DNA of 11,260 nucleotides, taken from CADDYX01 sp045809945 (GTDB taxonomy: Bacteria; Verrucomicrobiota; Verrucomicrobiia; Chthoniobacterales; UBA10450). Both the position numbers and the translations under genes were made by a program. A model generated the notes under the pieces. That model ran no database searches, was not told the DNA's origin, and saw nothing but the letters and a program-made list of their open reading frames with translations. Location: the NCBI GenBank assembly GCA_045809945.1, contig JBJMWW010000140.1:1-11260 (forward strand), in the 5' to 3' direction. Within the stretch, counting starts at the first letter, position 1. Each line of letters starts with the position of its first letter. This document shows, in pieces, positions 1-6,746 of the stretch.

Positions 1-388
1 GCATGTGGAGCTTGAAGGACGGAAAGCGCTGAGCTTTCTCAGCCAGAAAATTCAGGAAATCCCACTGCGGCATGAAACCGATGAATTTGCACCGCGTCGC
101 CAAATGCGAGAAATCGGCCAATTCGACGAGATGACCATTGAAAAAGCCACTCAGATGGCTGTGCTCCTGGTGCGGCAGACTGAGGAATTCATCGAGCAAT
201 CCAAGCTCGTGCGTTAGCTCGAAGGTCGACGGGTGAATCGTGTCCCCGCGGAAATCGCGATTGAAATCCGTGTGTTTCTCCAGCACGACGACGTTCACAC
301 CCGCGCGCGCAAGCAGATAACCGGTCATGATTCCTGCCGGCCCGCCGCCGGCGATCAGGCAACGACTGGAATTGTGGGATGCAGGCAT
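1..388 (-). CDS. FAD-dependent oxidoreductase (UbiH/PHBH-like monooxygenase), N-terminal part, cut by left window edge
   Basis: The minus strand is open from an ATG at 388 to the window edge, giving 129 codons. The N-terminus is a Rossmann dinucleotide-binding unit: a short beta strand (CLIAGGGPAG, residues 10-19, a GxGxxG motif), an alpha helix (20-30), a second strand (VNVVVLEK, 31-38) ending in the acidic residue E37 that would bind the FAD ribose. It is followed by RGDTIHPSTFELTHELGLL (47-65), typical of the FAD_binding_3 group of aromatic-ring monooxygenases (COG0654). These enzymes use FAD and NAD(P)H to hydroxylate small, often aromatic or quinone-like substrates; the substrate cannot be read from this fragment. 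No clear Shine-Dalgarno sequence precedes the ATG (upstream bases TTCACCTACGATC). The frame stays open upstream to a GTG at 427, but that start would overlap the divergent VOC gene, so I prefer 388. Plus-strand reading frames across this stretch are shadows. Confidence 0.85.
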   Translation of the reverse strand, partial: MPASHNSSRCLIAGGGPAGIMTGYLLARAGVNVVVLEKHTDFNRDFRGDTIHPSTFELTHELGLLDEFLSLPHQEHSHLSGFFNGHLVELADFSHLATRCKFIGFMPQWDFLNFLAEKAQRFPSFKLHM

Positions 389-403
389 GATCGTAGGTGA
401 ACA

Positions 404-817
404 ATGAAAGTATACGGCTGCAATCACGTCGCCATCGAGGTTGGCGACATCAAGGAAGCGATCGCTTTTTACTCGGACATTTTTGGTCTGGAGAAACTCG
501 ATGAAGGCGAAGGCGATGCCTTTTTCAAAATCGGCGAGCACCAGTTTCTCGCGATGTTCGAGCGCAAAGACATGCCTCGCGACACAAGCAACCGCCATTT
601 CGGATTAATGGTTCGTGATGAGGCGCAAATTGCGGAAGTGTGCGAGAAGCTCACGCGCAAATACGGGATCGAGCTGATCCCCGGTTTTCGCTGCGATTTT
701 CGCGACCCGTGGGGCAATCGCATTCAGGTCGTCGATCTGCATGACGAATCACTCGTCTGGCTTCTCCCCTACGCTGAGGTACAGAAAGCCGGAGTAACTT
801 TCGAGTCGAACCGATAA
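404..817 (+). CDS. VOC superfamily (glyoxalase/bleomycin-resistance/dioxygenase fold) protein
   Basis: This 137-residue protein has the paired beta-alpha-beta-beta-beta plan of the vicinal oxygen chelate superfamily. The first module begins CNHVAIEVGDIKEAIAFY (6-23), with H8 at the usual first metal-ligand position. The second begins RHFGLMVRDEAQIAEVCEKL (64-83), with H65 as the matching ligand, and ends DPWGNRIQVVDLHD (101-114). In metal-dependent family members the last strand usually reads GNxIEL, with Glu as ligand; here that position is Gln (Q108), so metal binding may be altered. Length fits a single-domain VOC protein. A good Shine-Dalgarno sequence, AGGTGA (395-400), lies just before the ATG, and translation begins directly with the first beta strand. 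It is divergent from the FAD oxidoreductase and ends 6 bp from the aceA stop. Substrate is unknown; VOC proteins include dioxygenases, isomerases, glyoxalases and resistance proteins, and I cannot choose among them. Confidence 0.88.
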   Translation: MKVYGCNHVAIEVGDIKEAIAFYSDIFGLEKLDEGEGDAFFKIGEHQFLAMFERKDMPRDTSNRHFGLMVRDEAQIAEVCEKLTRKYGIELIPGFRCDFRDPWGNRIQVVDLHDESLVWLLPYAEVQKAGVTFESNR

Positions 818-823
818 GCAAGC

Positions 824-2122
824 TCAGTGAAACTGCTCGGCTTCGGTCGAGCCCGCCAGTGCAGCCGTCGAGCAATCGCCGCCTGCGATTACCTTCGCGA
901 CGTCGTCGAAGTAGCCGGTGCCCACTTCGTGCTGATGCTTGGTCGCGGTGTAGCCATCCTTCTCCGCCGCAAACTCGGCCTCCTGCAATTCGGAATAGGC
1001 GGCCATGCCGCGGTCGCGATAGCCACGCGCAAGTTTGAACATGCTGTAGTTGAGCGCGTGGAAACCCGCGAGCGTGACGAACTGGAACTTGTAACCCATC
1101 GCACCGAGCTCGCGCTGGAACTTACCGATCGTGGCGCTATCGAGCTTCGCCTTCCAGTTGAATGACGGCGAACAATTGTAAGCGAGCAGTTTGCCCGGGT
1201 ATTTCGCGTGCACCTTCTCCGCGAATTTCTTCGCTTCGTCGACATCGGGTTTCGATGTTTCAAACCAAAGCATGTCCGCATACGGCGCGTAGCTGATGGC
1301 GCGCGCGATCGCCTGATCGATCCCGGCGCGAACGCGGAAGAACCCTTCGCTCGTTCTTTCGCCGGCGAGAAACTCGTGGTCGCGCTCGTCGATATCGCTT
1401 GTCATTAATGTCGCGCCGGCGGCGTCCGTCCGGCCGATGATGATCGTCGGCACATCACAGACATCGGCTGCGAGCCGGCCTGCCATCAGGTTGCGAATCG
1501 CCGTGCTTGTCGGCAGCAGGACCTTGCCGCCCATGTGACCGCATTTTTTCTCGCTCGAGAGCTGATCTTCGAGATGAACGCCGGCGGCACCGGCTTCGAT
1601 CATCGCCTTCACCAGCTCGAAAACATTCAGCGGGCCGCCGAACCCGGCTTCCGCATCCGCTACGATTGGCACAAGCCAGTCGATCCCGTCTTGACCTTCT
1701 GACCTATCGATCTGGTCGGCGCGTTGCAGCGCTTGATTGATCCGCTTCACTACCGCGGGAACGCTGTTCGCCGGATACAAACTCTGGTCCGGATACATCT
1801 GGCCGGCGAGATTCGCGTCGGCTGCGACCTGCCAGCCGCTCAAATAAATCGCCTTCAATCCAGCGCGCACCTGCTGGACGGCCTGGTTACCGGTTAACGC
1901 ACCGAGTGCAGCGATGAACGGCTCGTTGTTCACCAGCTGCCAAAGTCTCTCCGCCCCGCGCCGCGCCAGCGTGTGCTCGACAATGAGCGAACCTTGCAGC
2001 CGCGCTACATCATCCGCCGTGTAGGTCCGTTCGATGCGATTCCAGCGTTCACCGCGCCACTTGTTCGGCAGTGTCCGGTTTTTCGCCTTCGTTGATTGTC
2101 CGTTCTTGCTCGGCTTTTTCAT
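824..2122 (-). CDS. aceA: isocitrate lyase
   Basis: AceA cleaves isocitrate to succinate and glyoxylate, the first glyoxylate-shunt step, in the cytoplasm. The 432-residue product matches the short bacterial (E. coli-type) isocitrate lyase in length and throughout its sequence. The family signature KKCGHMGGK (192-200) carries the catalytic Cys194. Other landmarks are VADAEAGFGG (154-163) with Mg-binding acidic residues, GVHLEDQ (181-187), IIGRTDA (228-234), WFETS (286-290) and NCSPSFNW (316-323). The C-terminal tail (GSTEAEQFH) is also typical and closes over the active site in this family. The ATG at 2122 is 2 bp after the aceB stop; there is only a weak GGA in the end of aceB as ribosome site, so translational coupling to aceB is likely. 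The stop is 6 bp from the stop of the convergent VOC gene. Confidence 0.98.
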   Translation of the reverse strand: MKKPSKNGQSTKAKNRTLPNKWRGERWNRIERTYTADDVARLQGSLIVEHTLARRGAERLWQLVNNEPFIAALGALTGNQAVQQVRAGLKAIYLSGWQVAADANLAGQMYPDQSLYPANSVPAVVKRINQALQRADQIDRSEGQDGIDWLVPIVADAEAGFGGPLNVFELVKAMIEAGAAGVHLEDQLSSEKKCGHMGGKVLLPTSTAIRNLMAGRLAADVCDVPTIIIGRTDAAGATLMTSDIDERDHEFLAGERTSEGFFRVRAGIDQAIARAISYAPYADMLWFETSKPDVDEAKKFAEKVHAKYPGKLLAYNCSPSFNWKAKLDSATIGKFQRELGAMGYKFQFVTLAGFHALNYSMFKLARGYRDRGMAAYSELQEAEFAAEKDGYTATKHQHEVGTGYFDDVAKVIAGGDCSTAALAGSTEAEQFH

Positions 2123-2124
2123 TG

Positions 2125-3738
2125 TTAATCCAGGTAGTCATACGCCGGCAGCGTGAGGAACTCGGCAAAGTGATCATCGGTCGTGATGCGATCGAAGAGT
2201 TCGCGCGCCGTGTCGAACTTGTCGCCGCTGAATCGCTTCAGCTTACCAAGCTCCTCGTTCAAAATGCTCCGGAAAAGTTCCTTCGTCACTTTGCGGCCAT
2301 CATCGAGCAGACCGCGTTTGTTGCGAATCCACTGCCAGACCTGCGCGCGCGAGATTTCCGCGGTCGCTGCGTCTTCCATCAAATTGAACAACGGAACAGC
2401 GCCGCGACCGCGCAACCATGCTTCGAGATACTGCATACCGACGCTGACATTCTGGCGCAGGCCGGCATCGGTGATCGGCTCGCTCGGACCGAAGTCGACC
2501 AGGTCCTGCGCGGTGACGTTCACATCGTCGCGTTTCCGATCGATCTGATTCGCCTGAGGCATGACCGCGTCAAAGGCATCCATGGCGAGCTGCACCATGC
2601 CCGGATGCGCGACCCACGTCCCGTCGTGGCCGTCTTTCGCCTCGCGTTCCTTGTCCGCCCGCACTTTGGCGAAGGCGTCGGCATTCTTCGCCTCGTCTCC
2701 TTTAACCGGAATGAACGCCGCCATTCCGCCCATCGCGAAGGTGTTCCGCCGATGACATGTCTTGATGCAGAGCAGCGAATAGGAATGCATGAAGTGCGTG
2801 CTCATCGTGATGAGCGCGCGATCGGCCAGCACGAAGTCTGGCCGGTTCCGGAATTTCTTAATGCAGGAAAAGATGTAATCCCATCGGCCGCAGTTCAGCC
2901 CGGCGGAGTGATCGCGCAGCTCGTATAGGATTTCGTCCATCTCGAACGCAGCCGGAATAGTCTCAATCAGTACCGTTGCGCGAATTGTGCCGCGCGGAAT
3001 GCCGAGTTCGTCCTGAGCGAGATTGAATACGTCGTTCCACATTCGCGCTTCGACATGGCCCTCCATTTTCGGCAGGTAAAAGTACGGACCGGTGCCGCGT
3101 TCGAGCAGCTCGCGCGCATTGTGAAAGAAATAGAGCCCGAAATCGAACAATCCTCCTGCTACCGGCTCGCCGTCCACGAGCATGTGCTTCTCGATCAAAT
3201 GCCAGCCGCGCGGCCTGACCAGCAACGTCGCGATCTGATCGCGCAGTTCGTATGCTTTTCCTTCGGGCGACTTGAAGTTGATCGAGCGGCGGATCGCGTC
3301 GCGCAGGTTGATCTGGCCTTCGATCATGTTGTGCCACGTCGGCGAATTCGCGTCCTCGAAATCCGCCATGAACATTTTCGCGCCTGAGTTCAGCGCATTG
3401 ATCACCATTTTGCGGTCTGTCGGTCCGGTGATCTCAACGCGGCGATCGCGCAGATCGGCCGGAATCGATGCGCATTTCCAATCGCCATCGCGGATCTTTT
3501 TGGTGTCGCTCAAGAAATCGAGCGATTCGCCTGCATCGAGTCGCGCCTGACGCTCCTGCCGACGCTGCAAACATTCTTTGCGCCGCCCGTTGAACTCGCG
3601 CTGCAGTTTAGCGATGAAGGCGAGCGCGCCCGGCGTCAAAATTTCGTCGAAACCCTTCGCGATCTCGGCGCGGATTACGACGCCCTCGGGCAAATTCTTC
3701 CCTGTCATCTGCATTCGCATTCTAATCGCGTCGAGCAC
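2125..3738 (-). CDS. aceB: malate synthase A
   Basis: AceB condenses glyoxylate with acetyl-CoA to malate, using the product of the AceA reaction. The protein of up to 537 residues aligns along its length with E. coli AceB as I remember it: WKCASIPADLRDRRVEITGP (87-106), MFMADFEDANSPTW (122-135), the signature RDHSAGLNCGRWDYIF (275-290), FAMGGMAAFIP (335-344), GHDGTWVAHPG (370-380) and LMEDAATAEIS (453-463). D456 in the last motif is the expected catalytic base, and R175 or R177 in LVRPRGWHL is the region of the catalytic Arg. Length and motifs indicate the A-type enzyme, not the longer G-type. The start is uncertain: GTG at 3738, or in-frame ATG at 3720, 3714 or 3708. All lie before the conserved region, and none has a strong Shine-Dalgarno sequence. 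aceB and aceA form a two-gene operon. Confidence 0.97.
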   Translation of the reverse strand: MLDAIRMRMQMTGKNLPEGVVIRAEIAKGFDEILTPGALAFIAKLQREFNGRRKECLQRRQERQARLDAGESLDFLSDTKKIRDGDWKCASIPADLRDRRVEITGPTDRKMVINALNSGAKMFMADFEDANSPTWHNMIEGQINLRDAIRRSINFKSPEGKAYELRDQIATLLVRPRGWHLIEKHMLVDGEPVAGGLFDFGLYFFHNARELLERGTGPYFYLPKMEGHVEARMWNDVFNLAQDELGIPRGTIRATVLIETIPAAFEMDEILYELRDHSAGLNCGRWDYIFSCIKKFRNRPDFVLADRALITMSTHFMHSYSLLCIKTCHRRNTFAMGGMAAFIPVKGDEAKNADAFAKVRADKEREAKDGHDGTWVAHPGMVQLAMDAFDAVMPQANQIDRKRDDVNVTAQDLVDFGPSEPITDAGLRQNVSVGMQYLEAWLRGRGAVPLFNLMEDAATAEISRAQVWQWIRNKRGLLDDGRKVTKELFRSILNEELGKLKRFSGDKFDTARELFDRITTDDHFAEFLTLPAYDYLD

Positions 3739-3756
3739 GTTGTCCGCGCGTCAGTG

Positions 3757-3868
3757 GTCATCCTGAGCGAAGCGAAGGACCTCGCAAGCGTCCGAAACGA
3801 CGCGGCCGGCAATCGCGTCGATTCAACCGTTCGCGAGGTCCCTCGCCGTCTGCGCGGCTCGGGATGAC
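3757..3868. repeat. 112-bp imperfect palindrome, dispersed intergenic repeat type
   Basis: This sequence fills most of the 160-bp gap between the divergent aceB and amidohydrolase genes. It begins GTCATCCTGAGC (3757-3768) and ends GCTCGGGATGAC (3857-3868), which pair over 12 positions with one T-G wobble. An inner stem GGACCTCGC (3777-3785) pairs perfectly with GCGAGGTCC (3833-3841). A central hairpin has stem CGACGCG (3798-3804) with CGCGTCG (3814-3820) and a 9-base loop. Several arm positions between these stems do not pair. The left arm, with GAGCGAAGCGAAGGAC, belongs to a type I recognise as scattered in intergenic regions of many soil and environmental bacteria; its chance translations (VILSEAKDL, SFASLRMT) are familiar false-gene peptides. 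Short reading frames across it should therefore not be annotated as genes. Copy number cannot be tested from one window. Confidence 0.8.
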
Positions 3869-3891
3869 AAGCAGTGCGCCACGCGTATAAA
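3864..3891 (+). promoter_or_regulatory. sigma70-like promoter for the M20 amidohydrolase gene, probably leaderless
   Basis: A -35-like ATGACA (3864-3869, 5 of 6 consensus positions) and a -10-like TATAAA (3886-3891, 5 of 6) are separated by a 16-bp spacer. Transcription starting about seven bases past the -10 box would begin at 3898-3899, the A of the ATG. No Shine-Dalgarno sequence is present in the 25 bases before that ATG, which agrees with a leaderless transcript. The -35 box shares its first five bases with the right end of the palindromic repeat. This is a motif match only. Confidence 0.5.
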
Positions 3892-3898
3892 CTGCGCG

Positions 3899-5239
3899 AT
3901 GAACGCTCGTTTTTCTCTCGCGCTCTTTTTCGCTTCCGCGCTTTCAGCATTTGCGCAGCAAATGCCGCAACAACTCGCCGATTCGGAGTTGCCGTCGTTG
4001 CTCACGATTTACAAGGACCTGCACACCCATCCAGAGCTTTCGACGTTTGAAGAGCGTTCGTCGGCCATCGTCGCAAAGGAACTGAAAGCGGCCGGCTGCG
4101 AAGTGACCGATCACGTCGGCAAATACGAAGACGGCAAACAGGCATTTGGCGTGGTCGGCGTAATGAAGAATGGCGATGGACCGGTCGTGCTGGTGCGGAC
4201 GGACATGGACGCATTGCCGGTGCACGAGGAAACCGGTGCGCCTTATGCGAGCACGACGACGATGAAGAACCGCGATGGCAAAGACGTGCCGGTGATGCAC
4301 GCCTGCGGCCATGACATTCACATGAGCACGTTGATCGGAACGGCGCGCACGCTGGCAAAACTAAAGGACAAATGGCACGGCACGATTCTGTTCATCGGAC
4401 AGCCGGCGGAAGAGATGGTGGGTGGTGCGCGAGCGATGTTGGGAGACGGGCTTTACACGCGCTGGCCGAAACCGAATTACGCACTCGCCTTACACGACAG
4501 TGCAGAGATTGAAGCGGGAAAAATCGGAGTGACCCCGGGCTACTGCTACGCGGCCGTCGATTCGGTTGATGTGCTCGTGAAAGGTGCAGGCGGTCACGGT
4601 GCCTATCCGCACAAAACAAAAGACCCGGTCGTGCTCTCGGCTGAGATTATCAACGCCTGGCAGACAATCGTCTCGCGCGAAAAAGATCCGCTCGAGCCGG
4701 CTGTCGTGACAGTCGGATCCATCCACGGCGGCACGAAGCACAACATCATTCCTGATGAGGTGAAAATGCAGCTCACGGTGCGCACCTACAAAACCGAAGT
4801 GCGCGACCTCGTCCTCGGCGACATCGAGCGGATTGCGAAAGGCTGCGCGATCGCGGCGGGGTTGCCGAATGACAAATTGCCCGACGTGAAAGTGCTCCAG
4901 AACGAGCATGTCAACGCGACCTACAACAATCCTGACCTGACGAAGCGCGAAGCAGACTCCATGAAATCAGTGCTGGGCGCGAACAACATCGATGATAAGA
5001 AAGCGCCGACGATGGGTGGCGAAGACTTCTGCGAATACTCGCTTCCCGACCATTCCATTCCCGCGTTGATGTTCGACGTCGGCGCGGTCGCTCCGGAAAA
5101 AATCGCCGAATCGAAAAAAACCGGTGCAGCGCCCTTGCCCTCGTTGCATTCGAGCAAGTTCCTGCCCGTCGCGGACGTGACGATCCGCACCGGGATCATC
5201 GGCATGACGAGCTGCGTGCTCGACCTGTTAAAGAAGTAA
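3899..5239 (+). CDS. exported M20-family (M20D-like) metallo-amidohydrolase/carboxypeptidase
   Basis: Members of this family use two metal ions, usually Zn, to hydrolyse the amide bond of N-acyl amino acids or related conjugates (hippurate, indoleacetyl-amino acids, aminobenzoyl-glutamate). The 446-residue product has a clear signal peptide: MNAR, hydrophobic core 5-18, likely cleavage after AFA at residue 19. The mature enzyme would be periplasmic or secreted, and no lipobox Cys is present. Motifs in order: LHTHPELS (41-48), VLVRTDMDALPV (97-108), MHACGHDIHMS (133-143, metal ligands C136 and H138), GQPAEE (167-172, catalytic or ligand Glu), H199 in ALHDS, the dimerisation-domain GAGGHGAYPHKTKDPV (229-244), GTKHNIIPDE (278-287), MGGEDF (372-377) and LHSSKF (416-421, ligand H417). 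The Cys in the metal site points to the M20D branch. The substrate cannot be assigned. It has its own putative promoter and converges on ftsZ with 20 bp between stops. Confidence 0.93.
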   Translation: MNARFSLALFFASALSAFAQQMPQQLADSELPSLLTIYKDLHTHPELSTFEERSSAIVAKELKAAGCEVTDHVGKYEDGKQAFGVVGVMKNGDGPVVLVRTDMDALPVHEETGAPYASTTTMKNRDGKDVPVMHACGHDIHMSTLIGTARTLAKLKDKWHGTILFIGQPAEEMVGGARAMLGDGLYTRWPKPNYALALHDSAEIEAGKIGVTPGYCYAAVDSVDVLVKGAGGHGAYPHKTKDPVVLSAEIINAWQTIVSREKDPLEPAVVTVGSIHGGTKHNIIPDEVKMQLTVRTYKTEVRDLVLGDIERIAKGCAIAAGLPNDKLPDVKVLQNEHVNATYNNPDLTKREADSMKSVLGANNIDDKKAPTMGGEDFCEYSLPDHSIPALMFDVGAVAPEKIAESKKTGAAPLPSLHSSKFLPVADVTIRTGIIGMTSCVLDLLKK

Positions 5240-5259
5240 CGCGCTCTTCGAAGCCGACA

Positions 5260-6735
5260 TCATTTTACCCGCACGTTTTTGCGCAGGAAGGTTGGAACGT
5301 CCAGGTCCTGGCCTTCGACAATTGTTGGCTCGCTTTTTTCGAAACGGCCGCGCGTGACCGGCTCGAATTGCATGACTTCCTGTTTGGCGTGACCCGCCTT
5401 GTCACGCTTCGGCGGCTTCGCTGCCGCCTCTGGAATCCCGAGCGGCAGTTCGGACACCGGCGCCGGTGCCATCGGTTTCCGTTTCGGCGGAATCACGCGC
5501 GGCGGCGGCTCTTCGATTTGTTCCGCTTCGAATGCCGGAGCCTCGATGATCGGCGGCGGTTCTACAGGCATAATCTGCTCGTCGAGAACGGGAAATTCTG
5601 GCCCGGTTTGTGTCTCGAACGTGGCTTCAATTGATTGAAGCTCGGTCGGCGCCGGTGGTTCAACGAACACGGGCGGCGGAGGCGCGAGTGGTTGCGGTTC
5701 CGGCTCGGGCTCCTGCGCGATTTTTAACGTCAGCGCCGGTGCAGGCGCCGCCTGCGGTTCCCCTGCAATCGATCCGATGATCGTGACGCTGAGGCGATCC
5801 CCCATTCGATTGTCGACCGCGGTTCCGAACAAGATTTGTGTGCGGTCATCAACGTGCTTTTGCAATTCCCGCATCAAAATCTCAACTTCCGTCAAAGTCA
5901 TCCCCGGGCCGCCGGCAATCTGCACGAGGACTGCGTCCATCTCACTCAGCACGCGTCCGCGTTCCATCAACGGATTCTTCAGCGCCTGCGCGAGCGCATC
6001 ATGCGCGCGGTTGCCCGAGTCGGATTCACCGAAGCCGAAAACGCAACGGCCGTTTGGAGCCCGCAACGCGGTCATCAAATCATCGAAGCCGATGCGGATG
6101 AGCCCGGGACGTTGAATGACATTGACGATCGAGCGCACGCTTTGGCTGATCGTGGTATCGCCGGCCGCGAACGCCTGATGGATCCCGGCGCGTGGCGCAA
6201 CGATGCCGCCCATCCGGTCGTTCTCGAAGCAAATCACGGCGTCCGACATTTCGCGGAGTCCCGCCAGCGCCTCCATTGCCTGCGCGGTCCGACGCTTTCC
6301 TTCAAAGGCGAAGGGCATGGTCGCGAGCGAAATTACGAGCGAACCGTTCTCGCGCGCTTTCTGCGCGATCACCGGTGCCGCGCCGGAGCCGGTTCCTCCG
6401 CCGAGCCCGGCGCAAACGAAAACCATTCGCGCATTACTGATCGCTTCCCGAATTTCGTCTGACGATTCGCAGGCGGCGCCAAAGCCTACTTCGGGATCGC
6501 CGCCGGCGCCGAGACCACGGGTCAGGTTGCGACCGAGCTGGACTTTGCTCGAAGCGACCGAGCTGGCGAGCGATTGGACATCGGTGTTCATCACGATGAG
6601 CTCGGCGCGCTCGAGACCATCGAGCACAATCCGGTCGAGCGCGTTTGAACCGGCGCCACCGACACCCACGACTTTGATCGTGATGATGTCGTCGTCGCGT
6701 TCCGGCAGGCTGTAGTTGCGGCTGAGTTGAATCAT
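5260..6735 (-). CDS. ftsZ: cell division protein FtsZ (divergent T7 loop)
   Basis: FtsZ is the tubulin-like GTPase that polymerises into the cytoplasmic division ring. The 491-residue protein has the N-terminal nucleotide-binding domain (about 18-200) with VGVGGAGSNAL (23-33), NTDVQSL (50-56), the tubulin signature GLGGGTGSG (110-118), PFAFEGKRR (141-149) and ENDRM (171-175). The C-terminal GTPase-activating domain ends near 323. A linker of about 150 residues follows, rich in Pro, Glu and Ala (EPEPEPQPLAPPPP at 342-355), then the conserved tail DLDVPTFLRKN (477-487) that binds FtsA and other partners. The T7 loop reads IRIGFDDL (213-220) where E. coli has INVDFADV: the Asp212 equivalent is kept (D219), but the Asn207 and Asp209 equivalents are Arg214 and Gly216. 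It follows ftsA by 11 bp without a visible Shine-Dalgarno sequence, so translation may be coupled. Last gene of the dcw run. Confidence 0.97.
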   Translation of the reverse strand: MIQLSRNYSLPERDDDIITIKVVGVGGAGSNALDRIVLDGLERAELIVMNTDVQSLASSVASSKVQLGRNLTRGLGAGGDPEVGFGAACESSDEIREAISNARMVFVCAGLGGGTGSGAAPVIAQKARENGSLVISLATMPFAFEGKRRTAQAMEALAGLREMSDAVICFENDRMGGIVAPRAGIHQAFAAGDTTISQSVRSIVNVIQRPGLIRIGFDDLMTALRAPNGRCVFGFGESDSGNRAHDALAQALKNPLMERGRVLSEMDAVLVQIAGGPGMTLTEVEILMRELQKHVDDRTQILFGTAVDNRMGDRLSVTIIGSIAGEPQAAPAPALTLKIAQEPEPEPQPLAPPPPVFVEPPAPTELQSIEATFETQTGPEFPVLDEQIMPVEPPPIIEAPAFEAEQIEEPPPRVIPPKRKPMAPAPVSELPLGIPEAAAKPPKRDKAGHAKQEVMQFEPVTRGRFEKSEPTIVEGQDLDVPTFLRKNVRVK

Positions 6736-6746
6736 AAGGTTGTTAG

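Noticed and set aside
5..217. Plus-strand open frame of 70 codons at the left edge
   Set aside because: It lies antisense to the FAD oxidoreductase, whose minus-strand frame shows clear family motifs; the plus frame has no recognisable domain.
2071..2928. Plus-strand open frame of 285 codons opposite aceB
   Set aside because: High-GC antisense shadow; aceB is certain in this stretch and the plus frame has no family motif or ribosome site.
3739..3870. Promoter for aceB on the minus strand (TTGTCA-like -35 at 3865-3870)
   Set aside because: No acceptable -10 box at 15-19 bp from it, and other pairs inside the repeat are no better than chance.
3705..4005. Two minus-strand open frames across the repeat and the start of the amidohydrolase gene
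   Set aside because: Their peptides (CHPEPRRRRG, SFASLRMT) are the known chance translations of this repeat type; no independent support.
5244..5256. Short palindrome CTTCGAAG between the amidohydrolase and ftsZ as a bidirectional terminator
   Set aside because: The stem is too short for a stable hairpin and no T-tract follows on either strand.
5836..6462. Plus-strand open frame of 208 codons opposite ftsZ
   Set aside because: Shadow of the conserved ftsZ GTPase domain with low-complexity Arg/His-rich translation.
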